DNA from: Nocardiopsis sp. CNT312
GTDB taxonomy: Bacteria; Actinomycetota; Actinomycetes; Streptosporangiales; Streptosporangiaceae
Length of the DNA: 64,000 bases
Direction: 5' to 3'
NCBI RefSeq assembly: GCF_000515115.1
Contig: NZ_AZXF01000024.1
Location: 189 to 64,188, forward strand
Shown: positions 50,719-58,157 of the stretch, one piece after another
Layout: the number at the start of each line of letters is the position of its first letter
Position numbering within the stretch: the first letter of the stretch is position 1
Notes under the pieces: generated by a model
What the model was told of the DNA's origin: nothing
Databases searched by the model: none
The model's input: only the letters and a program-made list of their open reading frames with translations
Position numbers and translations under genes: made by a program

Positions 50719-50841
50719 GGCCCCTCGGACACGGCGCTCTGCACCATGGTCTGATCATCCCAGAGCAAAGTGCTGTGGCGTGATCGGGGCCACACCACCG
50801 ATCCTGGGAGTCCGGCCACCCCCGTCGGAGCGGAGAGGGAC

Positions 50842-52338
50842 ATGACCACACACACGCCGACCGAGCACCTGGACGTCGTCGTCATCGGAGCGGGGATCTC
50901 CGGGATCGGGGCCGCGCGCTACCTGACGACCGGCGCCCCGTCGAAGAGCTTCGCGATCCTGGAGGCCCGGGAGGACCTGGGCGGCACGTGGGACCTGTTC
51001 CGCTACCCCGGCATCCGGTCGGACTCGGACCTGTACACCTTCGGCTACGAGTTCAAGCCGTGGCGGGACGAGGACGCGATCGCCGACGCGCCCAAGATCC
51101 TCGACTACCTGCGGGAGGCGGCGCACGAGAACGGCGTGGACGCCCGCATCCGCTACCGGCACAGGGTGCTGAGCGCCTCGTGGTCGTCGGAACGGGCACG
51201 GTGGACCATCGAGGCCGAGCGCACCGACACCGGGGAGCGGGTCCGCCTGACCTGCGGGTGGATCTTCTGCGGCAGCGGCTACTACGACTACGATGCGGGC
51301 TTCACCCCGCGGTTCGAGGGCAGGGAGCGCTTCCGCGGCGAGATCGTGCACCCGCAGCACTGGCCGGAGGACCTCGACTACGCGGGCAGGCGGGTCCTGG
51401 TGATCGGCAGCGGTGCCACGGCGGTCACCCTGGTGCCCGCGATGGCCGAGACCGCCGCCCACGTCACGATGCTCCAGCGCACCCCCACCTACGTCATGCC
51501 GGTGCCCAAGCGGGACCGGCTCTCCAGTCGTCTGAAGAAGGTGTTCGGGCCGAGGCTGGGCTACGCCCTGGCACGGCGCAAGGGCATAGCCCAGCAGCGC
51601 GCCGTCTACGCCTTCTGCCAGAAGTACCCGCAGGCGGCACGGAAACTGATCCGCCGGGTCAACACCCGGCTGCTGCCCGAGGGCTTCCCGGTGGACGAGC
51701 ACTTCAACCCGCCGTACGACCCGTGGGACCAGCGGCTGTGCGCGGTCCCCGACGGCGACCTGTTCCGGGCCGTCCACCGGAGGCGGGCCTCGGTGGTCAC
51801 CGACCGGATCAGCACCTTCACCGAGAACGGGGTGCTGCTGGAGTCCGGACGGGAACTGGAGGCCGACGTCATCATCACCGCCACCGGCCTGAACCTGAAG
51901 GTGTTCGGGGGGATCGCTCTCGTTGTCGACGGCCGCCCCGTGCACCTGCCCGACACGGTCGCCTACAAGGGCATGATGCTCTCCGGGGTACCGAACTTCG
52001 CCTACGCCATCGGGTACACGAACTCGTCGTGGACGCTGAAGGTCGGGCTGCTGTGCGAGCACTTCTGCCGGCTGCTCGGCCACATGGACGCCCGCGGGTA
52101 CGACGTCTGCCGCCCGGAGGTGTCGGGGCCGGAGATGGCGACGCGGCCGCTCCTGGACTTCTCCGCCGGGTACGTCCAGCGCTCCATCGACGCGCTGCCG
52201 CGCCAGGGCGACCGCTTGCCGTGGCTGACCTCGTTCTCCTACCACTCCGACGTCAAACTGTTGCGTGCGGACAGCGTCACCGATCCCGAGCTGCGTTTCT
52301 CCCGGGCCGAGGCCGCGCGTCCCTCCGCGGCTCTCTAG
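50842..52338 (+). CDS. Flavin-containing monooxygenase, Baeyer-Villiger type I
   Basis: 498 residues. FAD motif GAGISGIGAA near the N-terminus; LGGTWDLFRYPGIRSDSD after it; BVMO fingerprint FRGEIVHPQHWP at 164-175 (FxGxxxHxxxWP); NADPH-binding GSGATAV near residue 193. The enzyme would insert oxygen next to a ketone, giving esters or lactones, with NADPH. ATG 50842 has GGAGAGGGAC before it; the longer frame was rejected. Substrate unknown. Its stop overlaps the convergent RidA gene by four bases. Confidence 0.9.
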   Translation: MTTHTPTEHLDVVVIGAGISGIGAARYLTTGAPSKSFAILEAREDLGGTWDLFRYPGIRSDSDLYTFGYEFKPWRDEDAIADAPKILDYLREAAHENGVDARIRYRHRVLSASWSSERARWTIEAERTDTGERVRLTCGWIFCGSGYYDYDAGFTPRFEGRERFRGEIVHPQHWPEDLDYAGRRVLVIGSGATAVTLVPAMAETAAHVTMLQRTPTYVMPVPKRDRLSSRLKKVFGPRLGYALARRKGIAQQRAVYAFCQKYPQAARKLIRRVNTRLLPEGFPVDEHFNPPYDPWDQRLCAVPDGDLFRAVHRRRASVVTDRISTFTENGVLLESGRELEADVIITATGLNLKVFGGIALVVDGRPVHLPDTVAYKGMMLSGVPNFAYAIGYTNSSWTLKVGLLCEHFCRLLGHMDARGYDVCRPEVSGPEMATRPLLDFSAGYVQRSIDALPRQGDRLPWLTSFSYHSDVKLLRADSVTDPELRFSRAEAARPSAAL

Positions 52339-52721
52339 CCCTTCGGGGCGTAGAGCACCGCGTCGATCTCGACGGCGAACCCCGGCAGGTCCGCCTGGAG
52401 GGTGGTGCGCGCCGGCGGCTCGTCGCCGAAGAACTCAGCGAAGAGCCCGTTCATCTCCTGGAAGTCGTCCAGGTCGCGCAGGTAGACGCGGGCCTGGACG
52501 GCGTCGGCCAGGGTCGCCCCCGCCGCGTGGGCGATGGCGGCGAGGTTGGCGAACGCGGCGCGCGTCTGCTCCTCGAACGTGCCCTCCAGGAGGGAGCCGT
52601 CCGTCAGGTGCGGGGTGCATCCGGCTATGTAGACGAAGTCCCCGGCGACGACGCCCTGCGAGTAGGGGCCGCCGGGCGGGGCGGCGTCGGGTGTGGAGAC
52701 GGTCAGCTTCTTCGCAGCCAC
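52335..52721 (-). CDS. RidA-family protein of the D-amino-acid cluster
   Basis: 128 residues, a standard RidA length: GPYSQGVVAGDFVYIAGCTP, NLAAIAHAAGATLADAVQARVYLRDLDDF and PPARTTLQADLPGFAVEIDAVLY (in parts). Arg in PPARTTL is the catalytic Arg of active RidA proteins. It follows the PLP enzyme gene by about 40 bases on the same strand, which suggests that it clears the enamine/imine released there. Start at ATG 52721. Confidence 0.88.
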   Translation of the reverse strand: MAAKKLTVSTPDAAPPGGPYSQGVVAGDFVYIAGCTPHLTDGSLLEGTFEEQTRAAFANLAAIAHAAGATLADAVQARVYLRDLDDFQEMNGLFAEFFGDEPPARTTLQADLPGFAVEIDAVLYAPKG

Positions 52722-52760
52722 AGGTCTTCCTTCTTTCCGCTGAGGTGGACGGGGCGGGAC

Positions 52761-54059
52761 TCAGAACAGCGTGCGGACGGCGTCCACGACACGCAGACCG
52801 GGGTCGAGCACGGGGATCAGCGGCCACCTGTCGAACACCGTGCACGGGTGGGACAACCCCAGTTCGACGACGTCCCCGACTCGCGGCGCGCGCTCGTCGG
52901 CAGCGTCGAAGTCACAGAACGCGTGGTGGTCGTTGAGCGTGGCGATCCGCGCCGTACCCTCCAGCGGGACGCGCTCGCCGTCGCGGAGCAGGGCGCGCGG
53001 CAGGGGGAGGTCGATGTCGAAGGAGACGTCGCGCTTGCCCGCGCCCAGGATCGCCCGCCCGGGTTCGGGGCGCGAGAGCACGCGCGCGTAGCAGGTGAGC
53101 GCGGGGACCAGCGGGTCGTCGTCGGCGGCCGAGCGCAGCGGTGAGACGCGCTCCATGAACACGTCGTCGTGGGTGACGTAGCAGCCCGAGCGCAGGATGC
53201 GGCGGACTGGCAGTGAGAGGTCGAGTTCCCGCGCCAGGGCCTGGTCGGCCAGGTCGGGGAAGGCGCTGCCGCCGGCGGTGACGATGATTTCACCGGCTTC
53301 CGAGAACAGCCCCTCGGCGTCGGCGCCGCGCACGAACTCGGGCAAGCGGTCCAACCAGGCGCGCACCCGGGCGGGCGAGTCGTCGTCGCGGCGCTGGGGG
53401 AACACGCCCTCGAAGGCCTCGACCCCGGCCAGGGCGAGGGAGGGACTCGCCGCCACCGTCCGGGCCAGGGCCAGCGCGTCCTCCATGTCTCGCACGCCCG
53501 CGCGGCCGCCCTCGGGCCCCAGTTCCACGAGCACCCGCAGGGGGCGCACGGCCCCGGCCAGGGCCGCCCCCATGGCTTGGACTCCCTCCGCGGAGTCCAC
53601 CAGGCACATGACCTCGAAGGCGGGGTCGGCGAGGGCGTCGGCGATCCAGGCGAGCTGGTTCCGTTCGACGACCTCGTTGGCGATGAGGACGCGGGGAGCG
53701 CCGTGGTCACGCATGGTGCGGGCCTGGGCGACGGTGGCGGCTGTGAGGCCCCAGGCTCCGCGCTCCAGCTGGGCCGACCACAGGCGCGGGGCCATGGTGG
53801 TCTTGGCGTGCGGGGCCAGGCCGACGCCGCGTGCGGCGCACCAGCGCGCGAAGCGGTCGAGGTTGTGCTCCAGTGCCCTCTGATCGAGCGTGACGGCGGG
53901 CAGCCACAGGTCGTGCAGGGTCAGACCGGCCGCACGGACCTGGTCGGGGCTGAGGGGGCTGGTGGGCAGGGAGCGCGCGTCCACCGGCAGGGCGTCGAGG
54001 GCGGCCAGCCGGTCGGCGGGCAGCGCGGGCCCGGCGGGGGCCTCGGCGGGTTCGGTCAT
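52761..54059 (-). CDS. PLP fold-III enzyme: D-serine dehydratase/D-threonine-aldolase-like
   Basis: 432 residues. An alanine-racemase-type barrel with the PLP lysine Lys86 in [11 protein letters not shown], and a C-terminal beta domain carrying His and Cys residues ([20 protein letters not shown]) like the metal site of DSD1-type D-serine dehydratases. These enzymes dehydrate or cleave 3-hydroxy D-amino acids. Known relatives include D-glucosaminate dehydratase, which would give 2-keto-3-deoxygluconate. Neighbouring amidohydrolase, RidA and KDG-type kinase genes fit that. The start ATG overlaps the amidohydrolase stop (ATGA). Confidence 0.82.
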   Translation of the reverse strand: MTEPAEAPAGPALPADRLAALDALPVDARSLPTSPLSPDQVRAAGLTLHDLWLPAVTLDQRALEHNLDRFARWCAARGVGLAPHAKTTMAPRLWSAQLERGAWGLTAATVAQARTMRDHGAPRVLIANEVVERNQLAWIADALADPAFEVMCLVDSAEGVQAMGAALAGAVRPLRVLVELGPEGGRAGVRDMEDALALARTVAASPSLALAGVEAFEGVFPQRRDDDSPARVRAWLDRLPEFVRGADAEGLFSEAGEIIVTAGGSAFPDLADQALARELDLSLPVRRILRSGCYVTHDDVFMERVSPLRSAADDDPLVPALTCYARVLSRPEPGRAILGAGKRDVSFDIDLPLPRALLRDGERVPLEGTARIATLNDHHAFCDFDAADERAPRVGDVVELGLSHPCTVFDRWPLIPVLDPGLRVVDAVRTLF

Positions 54060-55351
54060 CGGCGCGTTCCTCCATCGCTGTGTTCCTCGTCGGCGGATCG
54101 GGGGAAGGGTGCGTCGAAGTCCTCGGGGCGGTCCAGGTGCCGTACGGAATCGCGGATCCGCGAACGGCGCTCGGCCTCGGCATGTTCCTGAGCCGCGCTG
54201 AGCGGCACCCACTCCGGCGGAGGCGGTGCGGCGCATGGCGGCAGTTCCCGGCCGGAGACGTAGGTGGCGGTGTTGGTGAGCCGCAGCGGCGCCTCACGGG
54301 TCCCGCCGTGCACGTCCACCACGGGGAAGGCGCCGTACTCGACGTCGAAGACCGCGATGTCGGCGTCCGCCCCGACCGCCAGTGTGCCGCCCGCGAGGCC
54401 GAGCGCGCGGGCGGGCCGGACCGTGGCGGAGCGCACCGCCTCGGCCAGGTCCATCCCGGCGGCCACGGCCTTGCCCATGACCGTCGGCAGGTCGAAGGCG
54501 GGGCCGTGCACGGAACGCACGTGCAGGTCGGTGGAGACGACGGGGGTGATCCCGGCGGCGAGTTCGGCCTCCAGCACGTCGAAGTCGAACGCACCCGAGC
54601 CGTGGCCCAGGTCGAAGACCACGCCGGTGTCGCGGAGCCGGGCCAGGGTGTCGGTGGGCCTGCCGTCGGCGACGAGTCCGGCGGCGACTCCGGTGGCGCA
54701 GTGGGTGAGGATGTCTCCTTCGGTGAGCAGTGGCGCGATGTCGCCGATCGAGGGCGGCCCGTAGCCGATGTGCACCATGAGCGGCCGTTCCAGCCGCCGT
54801 GCGAGTGCCACCGCGCGGCGCAGCGGTTCCAGCCCGTGCGCTCCGACGGTGTGGCGGTCGATGCGGGCCTTGACGCCGCGGACCAGGTCGCCGTGGCGGG
54901 CGGCCACGGCCGCGGCGGCGTCCACGTCGAGGTTCTCCAGGACGTGGTGCTCGCCGGTGCGGCCGACCAGCCCGAGTCCGGAGACGTTGATCAGCGCGTG
55001 GACGCGCAGCGGTGTGGGGTCGGCGGCCCAGCGGCGCAGACCGTCCATCGCGTAGGCGCCGGCGGACCCGGCGTCGACCCAGGTGGTCACACCGGTCCGC
55101 CAGGCGAGGGCGTCGGCGTCCAACCCCCAGTAGGTGGCGCCGCGCCACAGGTGCGTGTGCAGGTCGACCAGGCCCGGCAGGACGAGGCGGCCGGAGGCGT
55201 CGGCCGTCCGGACGGCCCGGGAGGCGGGCAGGCCGGGGGCGACTGCGGCGATGCGGCCCGCGCGCACGGCGACGTCGGCGGTCCCGTCGAGCCCCGAGGC
55301 GGGGTCGATGACCCGGCCGCCGCGCAGCATCAGGTCCCACACACCGACCAC
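54056..55351 (-). CDS. Amidohydrolase/deacetylase-family metallohydrolase
   Basis: 431 residues of the amidohydrolase superfamily with a two-metal site: His65-x-His67 (DLHTHL), Lys161 (GVKARI, probably carboxylated), His194 (VHIGYG), His217 (LTHCAT) and Asp275 (STDLH). Members act on N-acetylated amino acids or amino-sugar acids and often sit beside D-amino-acid or D-glucosaminate enzymes. It is the first gene of the leftward operon with the PLP enzyme and RidA. The start is GTG 55351 (or GTG 55342), with no clear ribosome site. The Pro/Glu-rich tail is unusual. Confidence 0.85.
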   Translation of the reverse strand: MVGVWDLMLRGGRVIDPASGLDGTADVAVRAGRIAAVAPGLPASRAVRTADASGRLVLPGLVDLHTHLWRGATYWGLDADALAWRTGVTTWVDAGSAGAYAMDGLRRWAADPTPLRVHALINVSGLGLVGRTGEHHVLENLDVDAAAAVAARHGDLVRGVKARIDRHTVGAHGLEPLRRAVALARRLERPLMVHIGYGPPSIGDIAPLLTEGDILTHCATGVAAGLVADGRPTDTLARLRDTGVVFDLGHGSGAFDFDVLEAELAAGITPVVSTDLHVRSVHGPAFDLPTVMGKAVAAGMDLAEAVRSATVRPARALGLAGGTLAVGADADIAVFDVEYGAFPVVDVHGGTREAPLRLTNTATYVSGRELPPCAAPPPPEWVPLSAAQEHAEAERRSRIRDSVRHLDRPEDFDAPFPRSADEEHSDGGTRR

Positions 55352-55365
55352 CCCCGCACTTTTGC

Positions 55366-55388
55366 TGCACTATATGCAACACTGTTGC
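55366..55388. promoter_or_regulatory. Operator region between the two arms of the IclR cluster
   Basis: A TGCA-N5-TGCA repeat (55366-55378) overlaps a perfect palindrome, GCAACA C TGTTGC (55376-55388). It lies in the AT-rich 117-base gap between the divergent amidohydrolase and kinase genes. IclR proteins bind such palindromes of about 15 bases, so this is the probable site for the IclR regulator encoded after the kinase. Confidence 0.6.
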
Positions 55389-55468
55389 GTATTTTCCAGC
55401 GCCAGGAATAGCATTCGGCCGTCGGGCGGGTCAAGCTCCCGCATGGACCGGGCAGGTGGGAGGCCGGA

Positions 55469-56419
55469 GTGGACGCACAGCAGCTCGACGCCGTGTGCGT
55501 GGGCGAGACCATGGCCCTGCTCGTCCCCGACGGCGACTCACGGGACGGCGTGCCCCTGCTGCGCGCCGAGATCGGCGGCGCCGAGTCCAACGTGGCCGTG
55601 CACCTGGCCCGTGCCGGGTACCGCGCAGCGTGGCTCGGCGCCGTGGGCGACGACGTGTTCGGACGGCTGGTCCGCGACCGGCTGACCGCCTCCGGGGTGC
55701 GCTGCCTCGTGCGCGTCGACCCCGAGCGCCCCACCGGGCTGTACACGAAAGAGCCCGGTCCCGGCGGGGGCCGGGCGCACTACTGGCGGCGAGAGTCGGC
55801 CGCCTCCGCGCTCGGACCCGAGACGGCGGCCGAGGTTCGGCGTCTGCGGCCCCGCCTCGTGCACACCACCGGCATCACCGCGGCACTGTCCGACACCTGC
55901 CTCGCGCTGGTCGAGGACCTGCTGTCCGTTCCCTCCGACGGCACCCTGCGCAGCTTCGACGTGAACTACCGCCCCGCGCTGCACGGGGACCACAACGCCG
56001 ACACCCTGCTCAGCCTGGCGCGGCGCTGCGACATCGTCTTCTGCGGCACGGACGAGGCTGCGTCGCTGTGGGGCACCTCCGACCCGGGAGAGTTGGCCGG
56101 CCTCCTACACGGCCCCGGCCTGCTCGTCCTCAAGCAGGGGGCCAAGGGCGCCATGGCCGTCCGGCACGACCGGTCCTGGTTCCAGCCCGCGCCCCGGGTG
56201 TCGGTCGTCGACCCCGTCGGCGCGGGCGACGCCTTCGCCGCCGGGTTCCTGGGGCGGCTACTGGAGGGGGCGGCGGTCCCCGACTGCCTGGCCGAGGGCG
56301 CGCGGACCGCAGGGAGGGTCCTGGGGATCCCCGGTGACGCCCCCACCCCCGGACCGGGGCACGCGGCGGCCCGGGAGACTGGGCAGCGACCCGGTCGCGA
56401 CCCGCGGGGGAGGGACTGA
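55469..56419 (+). CDS. PfkB-family sugar kinase, 2-keto-3-deoxygluconate kinase-like
   Basis: 316 residues of the PfkB/ribokinase family. GGAESNVAVHLARAGYRAAWLGAVGDD is the N-terminal signature, and DPVGAGDAFAAGFL holds the catalytic Asp254. The overall pattern (CVGETMALLVPD start, TGLYTKEPG) is that of KDG kinases. It would phosphorylate KDG made by the divergently encoded PLP enzyme. The C-terminal 30 residues are low-complexity. GTG 55469 has GGGAGG upstream. The iclR gene begins three bases after the stop. Confidence 0.85.
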   Translation: MDAQQLDAVCVGETMALLVPDGDSRDGVPLLRAEIGGAESNVAVHLARAGYRAAWLGAVGDDVFGRLVRDRLTASGVRCLVRVDPERPTGLYTKEPGPGGGRAHYWRRESAASALGPETAAEVRRLRPRLVHTTGITAALSDTCLALVEDLLSVPSDGTLRSFDVNYRPALHGDHNADTLLSLARRCDIVFCGTDEAASLWGTSDPGELAGLLHGPGLLVLKQGAKGAMAVRHDRSWFQPAPRVSVVDPVGAGDAFAAGFLGRLLEGAAVPDCLAEGARTAGRVLGIPGDAPTPGPGHAAARETGQRPGRDPRGRD

Positions 56420-56421
56420 CG

Positions 56422-57168
56422 GTGTCCTCCAGTGTCGAACGGGCCATGCGCATCCTCGTGGAACTCGCGGACGGCCCCACCACGATCAGCGAACTGGCGC
56501 GACGCCTGGACGTGCACCGCACGACCTCTCTGCGGCTGCTGCGGACCCTGGAGGAGCAGCGGTTCGTCCTGCGCACCGATGACGGCGGGTACCGGCTGGG
56601 TCCGCGGATGGCCACCCTGGCCGCGGCCGCGCTGGAGGGGTTCGACGTGCGCGGCCTGGCCGCCCGGCACCTGCGGAACCTGGGGGAGGCCACCGGGCAG
56701 ACCGTCCACCTGGGCGCGCTGGAGGACGGCCGGGTGGTGTACCTGGACAAGGTGGAGTCACGTCACACGGTGCGCATGTACTCGCGGGTGGGTGCGCTCG
56801 CCCCGCTGCACGCCACGGCCGTCGGCAAGGCGATCCTGTCCCGCCTGTCCGAGGACGAGCGCGACACCCTGCTCGGCCCGCCGCCGTTCGCGCGCTGCAC
56901 GCCCGCCACCCTGACCGACCGGGCCGCGCTCGACGCGGACCTGGCCCTGACCGCCGAACGGGGGTGGGCGCTGGACGAGGCGGAACACGAGGAGTTCGTG
57001 CACTGTGTGGCGGCACCGGTCCTGGGCGCCGACGGACGTCCGGTGGCTGCGGTCTCGGTCTCCGCTCCCCGCATGGTGCTGGACCGGGAGGGCCTGCTGG
57101 CGCTGACCGGGCGGCTCACCGCCGCGGCCCGTGACATCAGCGAGGAACTGGGCCGACGCCGACCCTGA
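56422..57168 (+). CDS. IclR-family transcription regulator
   Basis: 248 residues. N-terminal winged helix: RAMRILVELADGPTTISELARRLDVHRTTSLRLLRTLEEQRFVL (in parts). C-terminal effector domain: HLGALEDGRVVYLDKVESRHTVRMYSRVGALAPLHATAVGKAILS (in parts), the IclR ligand pocket. The GTG start at 56422 has GGGGGAGGGA upstream. It presumably represses both arms of the cluster until a substrate such as KDG or a sugar acid appears. Confidence 0.92.
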   Translation: MSSSVERAMRILVELADGPTTISELARRLDVHRTTSLRLLRTLEEQRFVLRTDDGGYRLGPRMATLAAAALEGFDVRGLAARHLRNLGEATGQTVHLGALEDGRVVYLDKVESRHTVRMYSRVGALAPLHATAVGKAILSRLSEDERDTLLGPPPFARCTPATLTDRAALDADLALTAERGWALDEAEHEEFVHCVAAPVLGADGRPVAAVSVSAPRMVLDREGLLALTGRLTAAARDISEELGRRRP

Positions 57169-57332
57169 CCGGCACCACGCCACCCGGCCACCGCCGCCAC
57201 CGCCTGTCCGGCGATCACCAGAGCGCCGCCCCACAGCGTGAGCCGCCGGAACGGTTCGCCCGCCCCGCGGACGGGAATGATCACCGTCCGAGTACGTCCC
57301 CGCGAACGGCAGACCGCGTACAGGGAGGCCCG

Positions 57333-58151
57333 TTGCCGCACCGACCCCGGGTCGACCACCCCACCTCGCCGATGCTCAGAGTCCACTCCGAGGCGAGCCT
57401 CTTCATCGGTTCGGCGTACGCGGTCCTCCTCCAGATCGCCCACCCGGGCGTGGCCCGGGGGGTGTACGACCACAGCGACTTCGCCTCCCGGCCCCTGCAC
57501 CGGCTGCGCGGCACGCTCTACTACGTGTACGGGACCTCCTTCGGCACCGACGAAGAGCGCGCCCGCGTCCAGGCGATCGTCCGCGCGCTCCACCGGAAGG
57601 TGCGCGGCCCCGGGTACGACGCCCTCGACCCCGAACTGCTGCTGTGGGTCGCCGCCACGCTGTTCCACACGTGGACACGCATGTACGAACTGACGGTCAG
57701 GCGCCTCGAACCGGACGAGGCGGCGGCTCTCCTGACCGAGGCCTCCGTCTACGCCACCGCCCTCGGCCTGCCCGCCCAGGACTGGCCCGCCACCCCGGAG
57801 GGGTTCGACGCCTACTGGCGCCGGGCCGTGACACGGCTGGAGGTGGGCGGGCCGGCCCTGGAGATCTCCCGGCAACTGTTCCGGCCGCACAACCGGCTGC
57901 TGTGGCCCCTCACCCGCGCGCAGCGGTTCCTCGCGGGCGGGTTCCTGCCCCCGGACCTGCGCGAGGCGTTCCGCATTCCGTGGTCGGCGCGGCACCAGCG
58001 GTGGTTCGACCGACTCATGCGGGCGGTACGGGCCCTGTACCCGCACCTTCCGAACGCGCTGCGCACGCTCCCGGGCAGGCTCTACCTGCGGTCGATGCGC
58101 AGGAACGGCGGCTGGACCCGGCCGCCCCGGCGGCGGAGAGCCGTCACCTGA
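57333..58151 (+). CDS. DUF2236/MpaB-type oxygenase-like protein
   Basis: 272 residues of the oxygenase MpaB/latex-clearing family. Conserved features are LLQIAHPGVARGVYDHSDFASRPLHRLRGTLYYVY (in parts), with the His of AHPGVA and the Arg residues after it, WVAATLFHTWTRMYE with a second His, and a C-terminal LRRAF-like basic stretch. Some relatives bind haem and cleave rubber or act in mycophenolate breakdown; most are uncharacterised. TTG 57333 has GGGAGG just upstream, deciding the start. It ends six bases from the convergent SARP stop. Confidence 0.85.
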   Translation: MPHRPRVDHPTSPMLRVHSEASLFIGSAYAVLLQIAHPGVARGVYDHSDFASRPLHRLRGTLYYVYGTSFGTDEERARVQAIVRALHRKVRGPGYDALDPELLLWVAATLFHTWTRMYELTVRRLEPDEAAALLTEASVYATALGLPAQDWPATPEGFDAYWRRAVTRLEVGGPALEISRQLFRPHNRLLWPLTRAQRFLAGGFLPPDLREAFRIPWSARHQRWFDRLMRAVRALYPHLPNALRTLPGRLYLRSMRRNGGWTRPPRRRRAVT

Positions 58152-58157
58152 ACGCCC

